Positions 54,760 through 63,782 of a DNA stretch of 64,000 nt are shown here, one piece after another. Source of the DNA: Maribacter stanieri (GTDB taxonomy: Bacteria; Bacteroidota; Bacteroidia; Flavobacteriales; Flavobacteriaceae). Numbering within the stretch: the stretch's first letter is position 1; each line of letters opens with the position of its first letter. The DNA is taken from the NCBI RefSeq assembly GCF_900112245.1, contig NZ_FOYX01000005.1:6363-70362 (forward strand), in the 5' to 3' direction. Below the pieces are notes generated by a model. That model was not told the DNA's origin and made no database searches. It saw nothing but the letters and a program-made list of their open reading frames with translations. The position numbers were made by a program, and so were the translations under genes.

Positions 54760-56133
54760 ATGGGCAAGAACGTGTTTCTAAATAAGATAACCGTACTTGC
54801 TATTTTTTCCTTTCTTGCCATAACTGGTATTACTTTCTTTAAAAGTGCACTAGAGTTAGAAGATGCTGAGCAAGCGTACTATTCTCAATGGCTTCGCTGG
54901 GGTTATGATGATCAACCACCGCTATACACATGGTTGCAGTATGGCTTTAATTCTATATTTGGTGTTAGCAAAATTTCTTTTTCAATTTTAAGAGGGCTTT
55001 TATTTGCGTCTACATTGTTGCTGATGTATCGGTTTTCAAAGTTTAGAATACAAAATGAAGATCAATCTAAACTGGTTGTTTTAGCCTTGGCTTTAGTACC
55101 TGTGTTTATCGATTTTACTTTCCGTAGACTTTCTCATACAAGCTTATTGTGCCTTTGCATAGTAGCCTCTTACTATTCTTTGCAGCTTTTAGTAGAGCGT
55201 AAGTCAGTATTAAACTATTTGTTTTTAGGTTTAATAGTAGGTGTAGGGTTACTTTCCAAATATAACTATGCATTTTTTCTAGTAACTTTTGCTCTGGTTG
55301 CTTTGTGGGATAAGGAATTGAGAGCTATAGTTTTCAATACAAAAATACTGGTATCAATTTTCGTTTCTGTTTTATTGATAGCCCCACATGTTTATTGGTT
55401 ACTGGGTCCTGACGAATTTCAAACTTTTTTGACCTCTAGTGTAGAAGAGAAAATAGGAATGGAAGATTCGGAATCGGTTTTTTCGTTACTACCTATTTTA
55501 ATTTATTTAAAAGGCTTGTTTGCTTTATTGTTTCCTATTCTTGTAGTTATTGGTATAGGCTATTTCTTAAAAAACGTGAGTTTCAATAGGTTAAAAATAA
55601 ACTGGTTTATGAAAATGTTCTTTGCGCAATTACTGGTCTTAGGGGTGTTTTTTTTCATTTTTAAAAGTCAGAAAGTAGAGACTAGGTGGTTGCTGCCGCT
55701 CTTTATTCCTTTTGTAGTTCTGTTGATAGAAACAGTTAATTTTAAGAATAACACGAAATTAGTTGCTGTTGGGTATTGGGTTTTTATTGCTGTAATAGCT
55801 GTTCAAACCATAAGAACGCCAATAGAAAAGGTATTGAACATACCTTCATCTGTACATTTTGGATTTGAACCAGTTGCCAGTAAATTGCAGCAGAATTATG
55901 ATGAATATCAATGGGTGCTTCCAAATGTGACCTATGCCGGTAATGTGCGTTTGTTACATCCTGACAGAATAATACTTTCTGCAGACGATTATTCATTAAC
56001 AGCATTAAAAATAAAACATAAAAGGGAAATTGAAATTACAATTAATCCATTAGTAGTAAAGCAGACCACGGCTATAGATAGTCTAATTGTTTTTGGTAAG
56101 GATATGGAAAATCTATATTTCTATAAAAATTAA
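54760..56133 (+). CDS. Glycosyltransferase family 39 (PMT/ArnT-like) membrane protein
   Basis: 457 residues with about 11 transmembrane helices. The ArnT/PMT_2 signature is DDQPPLYTWLQYG near residue 44 (the D-x-P-P catalytic/lipid-binding region), followed by RRLSHTSLLCL. These enzymes transfer sugars from polyprenyl-phosphate donors to lipid A, proteins or glycans on the outer side of the inner membrane. Substrate and product are not predictable. Starts two bases after bshC and ends overlapping the convergent PNPOx-like gene by four. Confidence 0.88.
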   Translation: MGKNVFLNKITVLAIFSFLAITGITFFKSALELEDAEQAYYSQWLRWGYDDQPPLYTWLQYGFNSIFGVSKISFSILRGLLFASTLLLMYRFSKFRIQNEDQSKLVVLALALVPVFIDFTFRRLSHTSLLCLCIVASYYSLQLLVERKSVLNYLFLGLIVGVGLLSKYNYAFFLVTFALVALWDKELRAIVFNTKILVSIFVSVLLIAPHVYWLLGPDEFQTFLTSSVEEKIGMEDSESVFSLLPILIYLKGLFALLFPILVVIGIGYFLKNVSFNRLKINWFMKMFFAQLLVLGVFFFIFKSQKVETRWLLPLFIPFVVLLIETVNFKNNTKLVAVGYWVFIAVIAVQTIRTPIEKVLNIPSSVHFGFEPVASKLQQNYDEYQWVLPNVTYAGNVRLLHPDRIILSADDYSLTALKIKHKREIEITINPLVVKQTTAIDSLIVFGKDMENLYFYKN

Positions 56134-56675
56134 GGAACTAAAAATTCCCCATTCCATTTATCATTGGTTTTTACAAAAAGAACTCTAATATGATTGGGTC
56201 TTTGAAGTTTTAAATATTCAATTTTAGTAGGCGTAATATCTAAAATAGTGAAGTAATTCTGGTCTTCTAAATATTCTACATGCTCAGGGTTTTTAATAAA
56301 ACTACCTGGACTATTGTCCGTTATGTAATCTTTTCTACTATTTGGCTGAATATTGTTCCAAGTAGCAGTAAGCCTTTTAGTATCTGTTACTATGTTGGCT
56401 ATACCTTCTACTTTCAATTGCAACATTTTTTCTGGGTGATAAAGTAAAAAGCTAACTAAATTGTTCGTTTTAATATGCTGTATTTTCTTGGTACGGTTAT
56501 CTGTGTAAACACTTAAGATTAATTCTTTTGAGACCTCTCGCAAAACAACCGTGCGTAGACGGGCTACAGGCTCATTTCCCACAGTTGCCATAGTAATAAA
56601 TCTAAAAGGATGCCCTTTTTCGGTTACGCCCTTTTTAATTTCACTATTTAATTCTTCAAAAAATGAATCAATCAT
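56130..56675 (-). CDS. Pyridoxamine 5'-phosphate oxidase-like FMN protein
   Basis: 181 residues of the split-barrel FMN fold, Alr4036-like group. GHPFRFITMATVGNEPVARLRTVVLREV and VSFLLYHPEKMLQLKVEG are the FMN-binding strands; the late YLKLQRPNHIRVLF is typical. It lacks the full substrate-binding tail of PdxH (usually RVxxxxF.WQ..RLHDR), so it is more likely an FMN-dependent oxidoreductase of unknown substrate than a true PdxH. Confidence 0.86.
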   Translation of the reverse strand: MIDSFFEELNSEIKKGVTEKGHPFRFITMATVGNEPVARLRTVVLREVSKELILSVYTDNRTKKIQHIKTNNLVSFLLYHPEKMLQLKVEGIANIVTDTKRLTATWNNIQPNSRKDYITDNSPGSFIKNPEHVEYLEDQNYFTILDITPTKIEYLKLQRPNHIRVLFVKTNDKWNGEFLVP

Positions 56676-56822
56676 ATTACTAATTTATATTAAGGTAAAA
56701 ATAAATGGATTTATGGGTAGGGTAATTGATCAGTTGGTTGTTATATAGATGATAGCTGTGAAAATAAATTGATTAGGTTCAATTTAAGGCTTTTGGTTTA
56801 AATTTGGTTTTTAATTTAGTTG

Positions 56823-56857
56823 AAAGCTCGGGGTGGTTCCTGGGCTTTTACTTTTTT
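56823..56857 (+). terminator. Orphan terminator hairpin A
   Basis: Stem AAAGCTCGGG / CCTGGGCTTT (two G-U pairs), loop GTGGTT, then TACTTTTTT. No plus-strand gene is upstream. Confidence 0.75.
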
Positions 56858-56964
56858 AAAATAATATTGTAAGGATATTTATTTGATACCGACTTAGGTG
56901 TAGAATACAAATTGTTATGAAAAAGATTTTTTTTAATGTATTCGATTTGATGATTGGTTGAATT

Positions 56965-56991
56965 AAAAGCCCGGGTGATTACCGGGCTTTT
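56965..56991 (+). terminator. Orphan terminator hairpin B
   Basis: Perfect 10-bp stem AAAAGCCCGG / CCGGGCTTTT with loop GTGATTA, similar in sequence to hairpin A. The T run is short on the plus strand; on the minus strand it could serve the SIMPL gene that ends at 57086, but its tail there is AATTC. Confidence 0.65.
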
Positions 56992-57085
56992 GTATCTAAT
57001 ATGTTTATCTAATATATAGGGAGTAGATATATTCTTAATTTATTCTTTCCCAGATCAGTAAATGATATTGATCAAAGTAGTACTA

Positions 57086-57811
57086 TCACTTTATCTTATA
57101 TTCTAAGCGCATGGTAATTGATGCTGTTTTGTTTTTAGATGAGGTATTGTAAGCACCACCCCAGCTATAATCTTCACCAGAATTTTGCCCTGTTATTTGA
57201 AATACCCCCATATTGGCAGATACTAGGTCGCCTAAATTACTTCCTGCATTTTCTGCAATTTTTTCAGCGCGTATTCTTGCATCTTCAGTAGCTTTTGAAA
57301 TCATTTCAATTTTTAAATCGGCTAATTTGGTATAATAATATCTTGGTGGTGATGAGTTAAATTGCACACCTTTATTTAATAGCTCTGTTATTTCTCTAGA
57401 TACGCCTTCAATCAAAGCAACGTCTTCAGATTCTATTTTTAAAGTCTGCATTAATTGGTAACCTCTAAATATGCTACCTATATAATTACCGTTTTCATAT
57501 TGGTTGTCGCGCATTTCAGTGGTCTGAACACTATTGAATATTATGCTGTTTGAATCTATACCTTTAGAGATTAAATATTGACGAACAATCTCTTTATCCC
57601 CGTTTAGTTGATCAAAAGCAGTTTTAAGAACTGTACTGGAAGTAGAAAATTGACCTTCCCAAACAATTAGATCAGAGGTAAAATTTTCGTTACCTAAGCC
57701 CGTAACGGATATCATTTGTGGAGGGTTTGCCCTTTGAATATAAGCGTCGCCCAAAAAATAAGCAGCTATGATAATAGCCGCTCCAAAAATAAATGCACTA
57801 AGGTGTTTCAT
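57086..57811 (-). CDS. SIMPL (DUF541) domain periplasmic protein
   Basis: 241 residues. An N-terminal hydrophobic segment (HLSAFIFGAAIIIAAYFLGDAYI) works as signal anchor; the SIMPL domain follows with MISVTGLGNENFTSDLIVWEGQFST, IVRQYLISKGIDSNSIIFNSVQTTE and LADLKIEMISKATEDARIRAEKIAENAGSNLG (in parts). SIMPL/YggE-like proteins occur in the periplasm or bound to the membrane and are associated with oxidative stress protection; the mechanism is unclear. Single gene. Confidence 0.9.
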   Translation of the reverse strand: MKHLSAFIFGAAIIIAAYFLGDAYIQRANPPQMISVTGLGNENFTSDLIVWEGQFSTSSTVLKTAFDQLNGDKEIVRQYLISKGIDSNSIIFNSVQTTEMRDNQYENGNYIGSIFRGYQLMQTLKIESEDVALIEGVSREITELLNKGVQFNSSPPRYYYTKLADLKIEMISKATEDARIRAEKIAENAGSNLGDLVSANMGVFQITGQNSGEDYSWGGAYNTSSKNKTASITMRLEYKIK

Positions 57812-57873
57812 AAAAAATATTTAAATCGAATCTAAATATAACAAAAGATCCTTTTCAAGAACGGTCAATTTGC

Positions 57874-57881
57874 TATTTTTG
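57874..57881 (+). promoter_or_regulatory. guaA -7 element next to the start codon
   Basis: TATTTTTG matches TAnnTTTG and ends three bases before the guaA ATG at 57885, so transcription would start at or within a few bases of the start codon. Confidence 0.6.
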
Positions 57882-57884
57882 CCC

Positions 57885-59417
57885 ATGCAAAATAAAGTCC
57901 TGATACTAGATTTCGGTTCACAGTACACCCAATTGATTGGAAGACGCGTACGTGAGCTTAATATTTTCTCTGAAATTAAACCTTATAATAAACTACCTGA
58001 AGACCTTTCTGAGTATACAGCGGTAATCCTTTCTGGATCTCCTTTGTCAGTTAGAGGTGAAGATGCCGTTCACCCAGACTTGTCTGAAATTCGTGGTAAA
58101 AAACCATTATTAGGCGTTTGTTATGGCGCGCAGTATTTGGCACATTTTCACGGTGGTAGTGTAGAAAAATCTAATACAAGAGAATATGGTCGTGCTAACC
58201 TTAGCTTTATTAAGGAAAACGAACCATTTTTTGATAAAGTAAGCACAGGTAGCCAAGTATGGATGAGTCATGCCGATACTATTAAGCATCTGCCAGAGAA
58301 CACAACGTTGTTGGCAAGCACACATGACGTAGAGAATGCTGCTTTTAAGTTTGAAGGTGAAGAAACCTATGCGATACAGTTTCATCCGGAAGTGTATCAT
58401 TCTAAAGATGGCAAACAAGTTTTAGAGAACTTTTTGGTGAATATTGCTGGAATGGAGCAAACTTGGACACCTGATGCTTTTGTAGATAAAACAGTAGCGG
58501 AGTTAAAAGAAAAGATTGGCGATGAAAAGGTGATTTTAGGATTGTCTGGAGGAGTAGATTCTTCTGTGGCAGCTGTTCTATTACATAAGGCAATTGGAAA
58601 AAATCTTCACTGTATTTTCGTAAATAATGGTCTTTTAAGAAAGAATGAGTACGCTGACGTATTAAAACAATACGAGGGTATGGGGTTAAATGTAAAAGGA
58701 GTTGATGCTTCGGCACGTTTTTTGGATGATTTAGCAGGAGAGAGTGATCCAGAAACAAAAAGAAAAACCATAGGTCGTGTATTTATAGAAGTTTTTGATG
58801 ATGAATCTCATTTAGTCGAAAATGCAAAATGGTTGGCTCAGGGTACTATTTATCCAGATGTTATAGAATCGGTTTCTGCAACTGGTGGTCCGTCACAAAC
58901 AATAAAGAGTCATCACAATGTTGGTGGTTTACCAGATTTCATGAAATTGAAAGTAGTGGAGCCATTAAAAATGTTGTTTAAAGATGAGGTAAGAAGAGTA
59001 GGAGCTAGCTTAGGTATAGATAAAGCTTTGTTGGGTAGACATCCATTTCCAGGTCCAGGTTTGGCTATTCGTATTTTAGGTGATATAACCCCAGAGAAGG
59101 TGGCTATTTTACAAGAAGTAGATGCAATTTTTATTGATGGTTTAAAGAAGTGGGATTTATATGATAAGGTATGGCAGGCAGGTGCTATGTTATTACCTGT
59201 AAATAGTGTTGGTGTAATGGGTGACGAGCGTACATATGAGAAATGTGTAGCACTTAGAGCTGTAGAAAGTACCGATGGTATGACTGCGGATTGGGTGAAT
59301 TTACCGTACGAGTTTCTACAAAAAACATCAAATGATATTATTAATAAAGTCCCTGGGGTGAATCGTGTCGTATATGATATAAGTTCAAAGCCACCAGCAA
59401 CAATAGAATGGGAATAG
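57885..59417 (+). CDS. guaA: GMP synthase (glutamine-hydrolysing)
   Basis: 510 residues from ATG 57885; a TTG at 57870 would add five residues but overlaps the -7 box. Amidotransferase domain: [18 protein letters not shown], nucleophile C in [11 protein letters not shown], and QFHPEVYH (His/Glu of the triad). ATP pyrophosphatase: [19 protein letters not shown] (PP-motif). The C-terminal dimerisation domain ends PATIEWE, the invariant GuaA end. It converts XMP to GMP in the cytosol. The LysM gene starts one base after the guaA stop. Confidence 0.97.
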   Translation: MQNKVLILDFGSQYTQLIGRRVRELNIFSEIKPYNKLPEDLSEYTAVILSGSPLSVRGEDAVHPDLSEIRGKKPLLGVCYGAQYLAHFHGGSVEKSNTREYGRANLSFIKENEPFFDKVSTGSQVWMSHADTIKHLPENTTLLASTHDVENAAFKFEGEETYAIQFHPEVYHSKDGKQVLENFLVNIAGMEQTWTPDAFVDKTVAELKEKIGDEKVILGLSGGVDSSVAAVLLHKAIGKNLHCIFVNNGLLRKNEYADVLKQYEGMGLNVKGVDASARFLDDLAGESDPETKRKTIGRVFIEVFDDESHLVENAKWLAQGTIYPDVIESVSATGGPSQTIKSHHNVGGLPDFMKLKVVEPLKMLFKDEVRRVGASLGIDKALLGRHPFPGPGLAIRILGDITPEKVAILQEVDAIFIDGLKKWDLYDKVWQAGAMLLPVNSVGVMGDERTYEKCVALRAVESTDGMTADWVNLPYEFLQKTSNDIINKVPGVNRVVYDISSKPPATIEWE

Positions 59418-59418
59418 T

Positions 59419-61605
59419 ATGAAATATATATTTAATCAAGTTTACATCATTTGGGCATTTTGTGTTTTGGTCTCTTGCACTGCAATGGCTCAAAAATTCA
59501 ATACCCATGAAGTTAAAAAAGGAGAGACTTTAGAGAGTATTTCTAAACTGTATGGCGTTTCTACGGCAAGCATTTTACAATACAATAAGGAAATAAAGTC
59601 TGGGCAAGATTTAAGGGCTAATACAATTTTGGTAGTTCCGGGAGCTAAGATTGCTGCAAAGCCTTCCAATTCTACTAGTGGTCTTGGTAAAAATGTAATT
59701 CAAGATTCTGTTGCAGATAGGGAGCCCATCGGTTTTACCGAACATAGGGTTAAGAAGAGAGAAACAATTTTTGGTATTACACAAATGTATAATATTACCG
59801 AAGATGAGTTAAAAAAATACAATCCTACATTGTATGCTTCTCCACTTCAAAAGAAGATGGATTTGCGTATACCAAAATATAGAGCTCCAAAATTAGAAGA
59901 GGTAGGTATTAATGAAGACAATTTTGAGAAGTATATAGTTGCGCCAAAGGAAACAAGGTGGAGTATAGCTCATAAATACGGTATCACTATAGACAGTATG
60001 TTGGCATTAAACCCTGGTTTGTCAAAGTCCAATAATTATTTATCTGAAGGCTATGAATTGTTGATGCCGAAAATTGCCGGTAGTACTGTAAAGAATCAAG
60101 TAACTCAATTGTTTACTTCATATACCGTACCTGCCAAAATGAATTTCTACCGTTTAGAAAAAGAATTTGGTGTTAAGTCAGACGAAATAGTACGCCTTAA
60201 TCCAGAAATCACGGAACGTGGTGGGTTAAAAGAGGGTATGGTAATTCGTATTCCGGAGCAAAAGGTAGAAGCAGGAGTAATAAATACGGATAATTACATC
60301 TTTTACGAGGTTAAACCAAAGCAAAATGAATTTAGATTAACTAGAAAATTTGGAATGACTTGGGCAGAATTGGTTCAGTTGAATCCAGATTTAAAGGATG
60401 GTTTAAAGGCGGGAATGGTTCTTAAATTACCAAAAGACAAAGTAGGTGATTTTGAAGTTAGAAATGCGCTGGTATTGGATAAGGTTAATTTATTAGACAG
60501 TATAAATGTAGCAGTTGTTCCTAAAGTCTTATTTCTGTTGCCATTTAGGTTAGATAAATTGGACTTGAACAATAAAGAGGAAACCGAAAAAATTATTGAT
60601 AATAGAAATAGTTTAAAATACAGTTTAGGGCTTTATTCTGGAGCATTGATTGCTATAGATTCTATGAAATCTTTAGGTGTATCTATAGATGTGAAAACAT
60701 TTGATAACCAATTAGATTTGGTGAAGACTAAACAAATATTACAGGGAGAGCAGTTAGGTAGTTATAGTGCAGTTTTTGGTCCGTTAGATATGGCTTCATT
60801 AAAAGAGACGGCAGTGCAAGCATCTAAGTTTAATGTACCTGTTGTAGCTCCGGTTCCTGCTAAAAGCGATATAAGTCTAGATAATGTATTCTTCTCATAT
60901 ACCGATGAAGAGGTGTTGTGGGAGCATATGTTAGATTATGTAGAAACCAATCATAAAGACGAAACTCTTTTGATCATTGCAGATGAGGATAACAAAAAAG
61001 AGAAAGATGCTATTCTTAAACGTTTTCCAACAGCTAAAGTGGTTGTAGTAAAAGAAGAAGAAAAGAATATTGGTATAAATAGAGATAAATTACAAACCTT
61101 ACTTTCAGATGACGTAGCAAATTGGGTTTTTGTAGAGTCAGATAATTATAAGCTGATTTCCAGTGTTGTTTCTATCTTAAATTCCTTCAATAACACAGCA
61201 TTTGATCCTGTATTGGGTAAGGATAAGGTTAATGTTCGCATGTTTACAACAGATATGAATTCTGCCTTTGAAAATGATGTGATATCAAATACACATTTAT
61301 CTAATTTGAAGTTTACGTATCCTTCTGTAAATCGTCAAGTGTCTAATAATTCCTTTGTTGAGCGTTATAGAACACGTTTTGGAGATGATCCAGATAAGTA
61401 TGCCGTAAGAGGCTTTGATCTTACTTATGATATGTTGTTAAAATTGGCTTATAAGAACAATTTGGTTGACGTTTCTAGAATTATAGGAGAAACAGAGTAT
61501 AGCGGTAATAAGTTCAATTACGAAAGAAAAGGTGTATCAGGATACTATAATCAGTCGTCATATATAATGATGATGGATGATTTAAGAATTAAAACAATAG
61601 AGTAG
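59419..61605 (+). CDS. LysM-repeat lipoprotein with periplasmic-binding-like domain
   Basis: 728 residues. The N terminus has a lipobox-like LVSC (C20) or a signal peptide ending MAQ. Five LysM modules span about residues 26-75, 108-155, 170-215, 232-283 and 292-345 (HEVKKGETLESISKLYGVS; HRVKKRETIFGITQMYNIT; VAPKETRWSIAHKYGIT; TVPAKMNFYRLEKEFGVK; EVKPKQNEFRLTRKFGMT). Residues about 365-728 have a type 1 periplasmic-binding/ABC-substrate-like fold (VLFLLPFRLDK, YSAVFGPLDMASLKETAVQASKFNVPVV split, VDYMLLKLAYKN). LysM binds peptidoglycan; the second half may sense or regulate, as LpoA does for PBPs, but this is inference. One base after guaA, so co-transcribed. Confidence 0.88.
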   Translation: MKYIFNQVYIIWAFCVLVSCTAMAQKFNTHEVKKGETLESISKLYGVSTASILQYNKEIKSGQDLRANTILVVPGAKIAAKPSNSTSGLGKNVIQDSVADREPIGFTEHRVKKRETIFGITQMYNITEDELKKYNPTLYASPLQKKMDLRIPKYRAPKLEEVGINEDNFEKYIVAPKETRWSIAHKYGITIDSMLALNPGLSKSNNYLSEGYELLMPKIAGSTVKNQVTQLFTSYTVPAKMNFYRLEKEFGVKSDEIVRLNPEITERGGLKEGMVIRIPEQKVEAGVINTDNYIFYEVKPKQNEFRLTRKFGMTWAELVQLNPDLKDGLKAGMVLKLPKDKVGDFEVRNALVLDKVNLLDSINVAVVPKVLFLLPFRLDKLDLNNKEETEKIIDNRNSLKYSLGLYSGALIAIDSMKSLGVSIDVKTFDNQLDLVKTKQILQGEQLGSYSAVFGPLDMASLKETAVQASKFNVPVVAPVPAKSDISLDNVFFSYTDEEVLWEHMLDYVETNHKDETLLIIADEDNKKEKDAILKRFPTAKVVVVKEEEKNIGINRDKLQTLLSDDVANWVFVESDNYKLISSVVSILNSFNNTAFDPVLGKDKVNVRMFTTDMNSAFENDVISNTHLSNLKFTYPSVNRQVSNNSFVERYRTRFGDDPDKYAVRGFDLTYDMLLKLAYKNNLVDVSRIIGETEYSGNKFNYERKGVSGYYNQSSYIMMMDDLRIKTIE

Positions 61606-61606
61606 C

Positions 61607-62011
61607 ATGACATCAAAAGTTACATACAACGGAGCGTTAAGAACAGAATGTGTTCATTTGAAATCTAATGATTCATTTGTAACAGATGCACCAGTAGATA
61701 ATAATGGTTTAGGTCATGCATTCTCGCCTACAGATACGGTAGCTACAGGTTTGGCTAGTTGTATGTTAACAATGATGGGTATTAAGGCAAACGGATTGGA
61801 AGTGGACTTAAAAGGCACTACAGCATCAGTTACCAAACATATGGCAGCTTCTCCAAGAAGAATATCTAAAATTGAGGTTGAGGTACATTTGCCAAAAGAA
61901 ATATCAGATAAGAATAGAAAAATTTTAGTGCACACTGCTAATACTTGTCCTGTGCACTATAGTTTACATCCAGATATAGAGAAAGTAATCACTTATAATT
62001 GGGACTTATAA
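61607..62011 (+). CDS. OsmC/Ohr family protein
   Basis: 134 residues, a compact OsmC fold. The two redox cysteines are in ATGLASCMLTMMG and NTCPVHYSL, as in the OsmC/YhfA subgroup. It reduces organic hydroperoxides in the cytosol. One base separates it from the LysM gene stop, and the next gene overlaps its end by 13 bases, so all four (guaA-LysM-OsmC-DUF922) are probably one operon. Confidence 0.92.
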   Translation: MTSKVTYNGALRTECVHLKSNDSFVTDAPVDNNGLGHAFSPTDTVATGLASCMLTMMGIKANGLEVDLKGTTASVTKHMAASPRRISKIEVEVHLPKEISDKNRKILVHTANTCPVHYSLHPDIEKVITYNWDL

Positions 62012-62532
62012 AAAAGGCGCATTTAATTCTAGTTCTATTGGCAACGCTGACCATCCCATATGTTCAGTGTCAAGAAGTAGTGTCTTGGGAACCTGATTTT
62101 AGATTTACTTGGAACGATTTTAAAGGCGATGTGCCAATAACATCTGGGGCGGCAGCAACCACAGCAAGTGGTATAACATATCGCTTTTCTACATATGACG
62201 AAAATGATGAATTAAAGGTTGATTATAACGTATATGCCTATTTTTATCCTACAAAATCTTGGTATAAACCTAAGTTGTGTAATGAGGTTACTTTACTCCA
62301 TGAGCAATTACATTTTGATATTACCGAGCTCTACGCACGTAAAATGCGTAAGCAATTAGCCGAGACAAAATTTACCAAAAACATAAAAGAGGAGATTAAA
62401 AAAATCTATAAAGCAACAATTCGCCAGCTGAATGATTTTCAAAATAAATACGATTCAGAAACCAATTACTCTAGAAACTTACCTGTTCAAGAACGTTGGG
62501 TAAAAGAGATAGAGGCGGCTTTAAAAAAATAA
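61999..62532 (+). CDS. DUF922 zinc-peptidase-like exported protein
   Basis: 177 residues with a TTG start that overlaps osmC by 13 bases; MGLIKKAHLILVLLATLTIPYVQC is a signal peptide (possible lipobox-like end). The zinc motif HEQLH (HExxH) lies in EVTLLHEQLHFDITELYARKMRKQL, matching DUF922 (M87-like). WEPDFRFTWNDFKGDVP is the usual N-terminal motif. Probably a periplasmic zinc protease of unknown target. Confidence 0.88.
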   Translation: MGLIKKAHLILVLLATLTIPYVQCQEVVSWEPDFRFTWNDFKGDVPITSGAAATTASGITYRFSTYDENDELKVDYNVYAYFYPTKSWYKPKLCNEVTLLHEQLHFDITELYARKMRKQLAETKFTKNIKEEIKKIYKATIRQLNDFQNKYDSETNYSRNLPVQERWVKEIEAALKK

Positions 62533-62553
62533 AATTTTTAGTAATCCATAAAT

Positions 62554-62584
62554 AAAAAAGTACCTCTAATTGGGGTGCTTTTTT
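62554..62584. terminator. Bidirectional rho-independent terminator
   Basis: A 13-bp stem AAAAAAGTACCTC / GGGGTGCTTTTTT (two to three G-U pairs) with loop TAATT between the DUF922 gene (ends 62532) and the convergent isomerase gene (ends 62605). A and T tracts on both sides. Confidence 0.85.
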
Positions 62585-62604
62585 ATTTTAGAGATGCTCA
62601 TGTG

Positions 62605-63474
62605 TTAAATATCACAAATAGTAACCCCTTGTTTTAATGCAGCTAATTTATCATCCCAACTTGGTACAAATTCTTGAGCTACGTGCCCAGTATAGCCAGT
62701 TTTTAAGATAGCCTTCATTACGGCAGGGTAAAAAATTTCTTGAGTTTCATCAATCTCATGTCTACCTGGGTTACCGCCTGTATGGTAGTGCCCGTAGTAT
62801 TGATGATAGTCTTGTATATTTCTTATAATATCACCTTCCATAATTTGCATGTGGTAAATATCATATAGTAATTTAAAGTTTTCAGAACCTATGGTCTCAC
62901 AAAGAGAAACACCCCATTCAGAGGTGTCGCACATATAGTCCTTATGATTTACTTTACTATTTAAAAGTTCCATTTGTAGAACTACACCGTGTTTTTCTGC
63001 TAATGGCATTAATTGTCTTAGTCCTTTGGCGCAATTTCTTAACCCTACTAAATCATCCATTCCATTTCTATTACCACTAAAACAAATTAGATTAGTATAT
63101 CCGGCTTCGGCAACTAAGGGTATTACTCTTTCGTAATCTGCAATTAACTCTTCATGTAAAGAGAGGTCGTTCCATCCTTTTTCAATGCCCATGCCAGCAC
63201 CCCAGCACATAGATGCGTGAATGTTATATTTTTTGAGAAGAGGAAATTCATCAGGTCCTACCAAATCAATAGACCGAATATCAAGTTCCACTAAATTTTT
63301 TAAAAAATCTTCAAAAGGGATGGTTCCATAGCACCAATAACAAACACTATGATTAATATTGTACTTTAATTTAGCTGTAGTATCGGTTTTTCTATTGTTC
63401 GCTATTGCAGCTGAAGTAGTTAAGAATCCCACAGAAGCAGCTGCTGAGGTTCCAATAAAATTTCTTCTTTTCAT
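62605..63474 (-). CDS. Hydroxypyruvate isomerase-like TIM-barrel protein, Tat-exported
   Basis: 289 residues. MKRRNFIGTSAAASVGFLTTSAAIA is a twin-arginine signal (RRNF). The sugar-phosphate isomerase/epimerase TIM barrel shows ICFSGNRNGMDD, LQMELLNSKVNH (metal glutamate), LLYDIYHMQIMEGD (metal Asp/His) and YGHYHTGGNPGRHEID, then the last metal glutamate in GHVAQEFVPSW. It resembles Hyi-type isomerases of Bacteroidota, which when exported act on carbohydrate-derived ketoacids or sugars outside the cytosol. Substrate unknown. Confidence 0.92.
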   Translation of the reverse strand: MKRRNFIGTSAAASVGFLTTSAAIANNRKTDTTAKLKYNINHSVCYWCYGTIPFEDFLKNLVELDIRSIDLVGPDEFPLLKKYNIHASMCWGAGMGIEKGWNDLSLHEELIADYERVIPLVAEAGYTNLICFSGNRNGMDDLVGLRNCAKGLRQLMPLAEKHGVVLQMELLNSKVNHKDYMCDTSEWGVSLCETIGSENFKLLYDIYHMQIMEGDIIRNIQDYHQYYGHYHTGGNPGRHEIDETQEIFYPAVMKAILKTGYTGHVAQEFVPSWDDKLAALKQGVTICDI

Positions 63475-63522
63475 GTTGATCGAGTTGTTGATTCCTTAAA
63501 GATAATTTTTTTAGTTTTAAAA

Positions 63523-63756
63523 ATGGAAATAAAACCTGATAAGGAAAAGTTGATAGAATTAGCCCATTACCGTATGCCGTTCGGTAAGTATAAGGGTAGA
63601 TATTTGATAGATTTACCAGAATACTATTTAGTATGGTTTCAACAAAAAGGATTTCCTGATGGTAAATTAGGAGATTTGTTGCGTTCTGCGCTAGAAATCC
63701 GAACAAATGGGCTAGAATCCATAATTCGAAAAATACAAAAACATTTTCCTAAGTAA
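63523..63756 (+). CDS. DUF3820 small protein
   Basis: 77 residues. RMPFGKYKGRYLIDLPEYYLVWF and KGFPDGKLGDLLRSALEI match DUF3820, a small domain also seen fused to exonucleases and other nucleic-acid enzymes. The FGKxKG...LPxxYLxWF pattern is shared with the C-terminal part of the DEDDh exonuclease in this window. Function unknown. It shares a 48-bp divergent region with the isomerase gene. Confidence 0.85.
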   Translation: MEIKPDKEKLIELAHYRMPFGKYKGRYLIDLPEYYLVWFQQKGFPDGKLGDLLRSALEIRTNGLESIIRKIQKHFPK

Positions 63757-63782
63757 ACCCTTTAAGTTCTAACCTCAATTTG

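Larger units (their letters stand above)
56676..57085. other. 410-bp intergenic region with two orphan plus-strand hairpins
   Basis: Between convergent-side genes at 56675 (minus, start) and 57086 (minus, end). It contains two similar GC-rich terminators at 56823-56857 and 56965-56991, facing the plus strand. No plus-strand gene precedes either. A 14-codon frame (56917-56961, MKKIFFNVFDLMIG) ends four bases before the second hairpin. TAAATTTG (56799-56806) is the only clear -7 box. No protein gene above 30 codons is supported. Confidence 0.6.
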
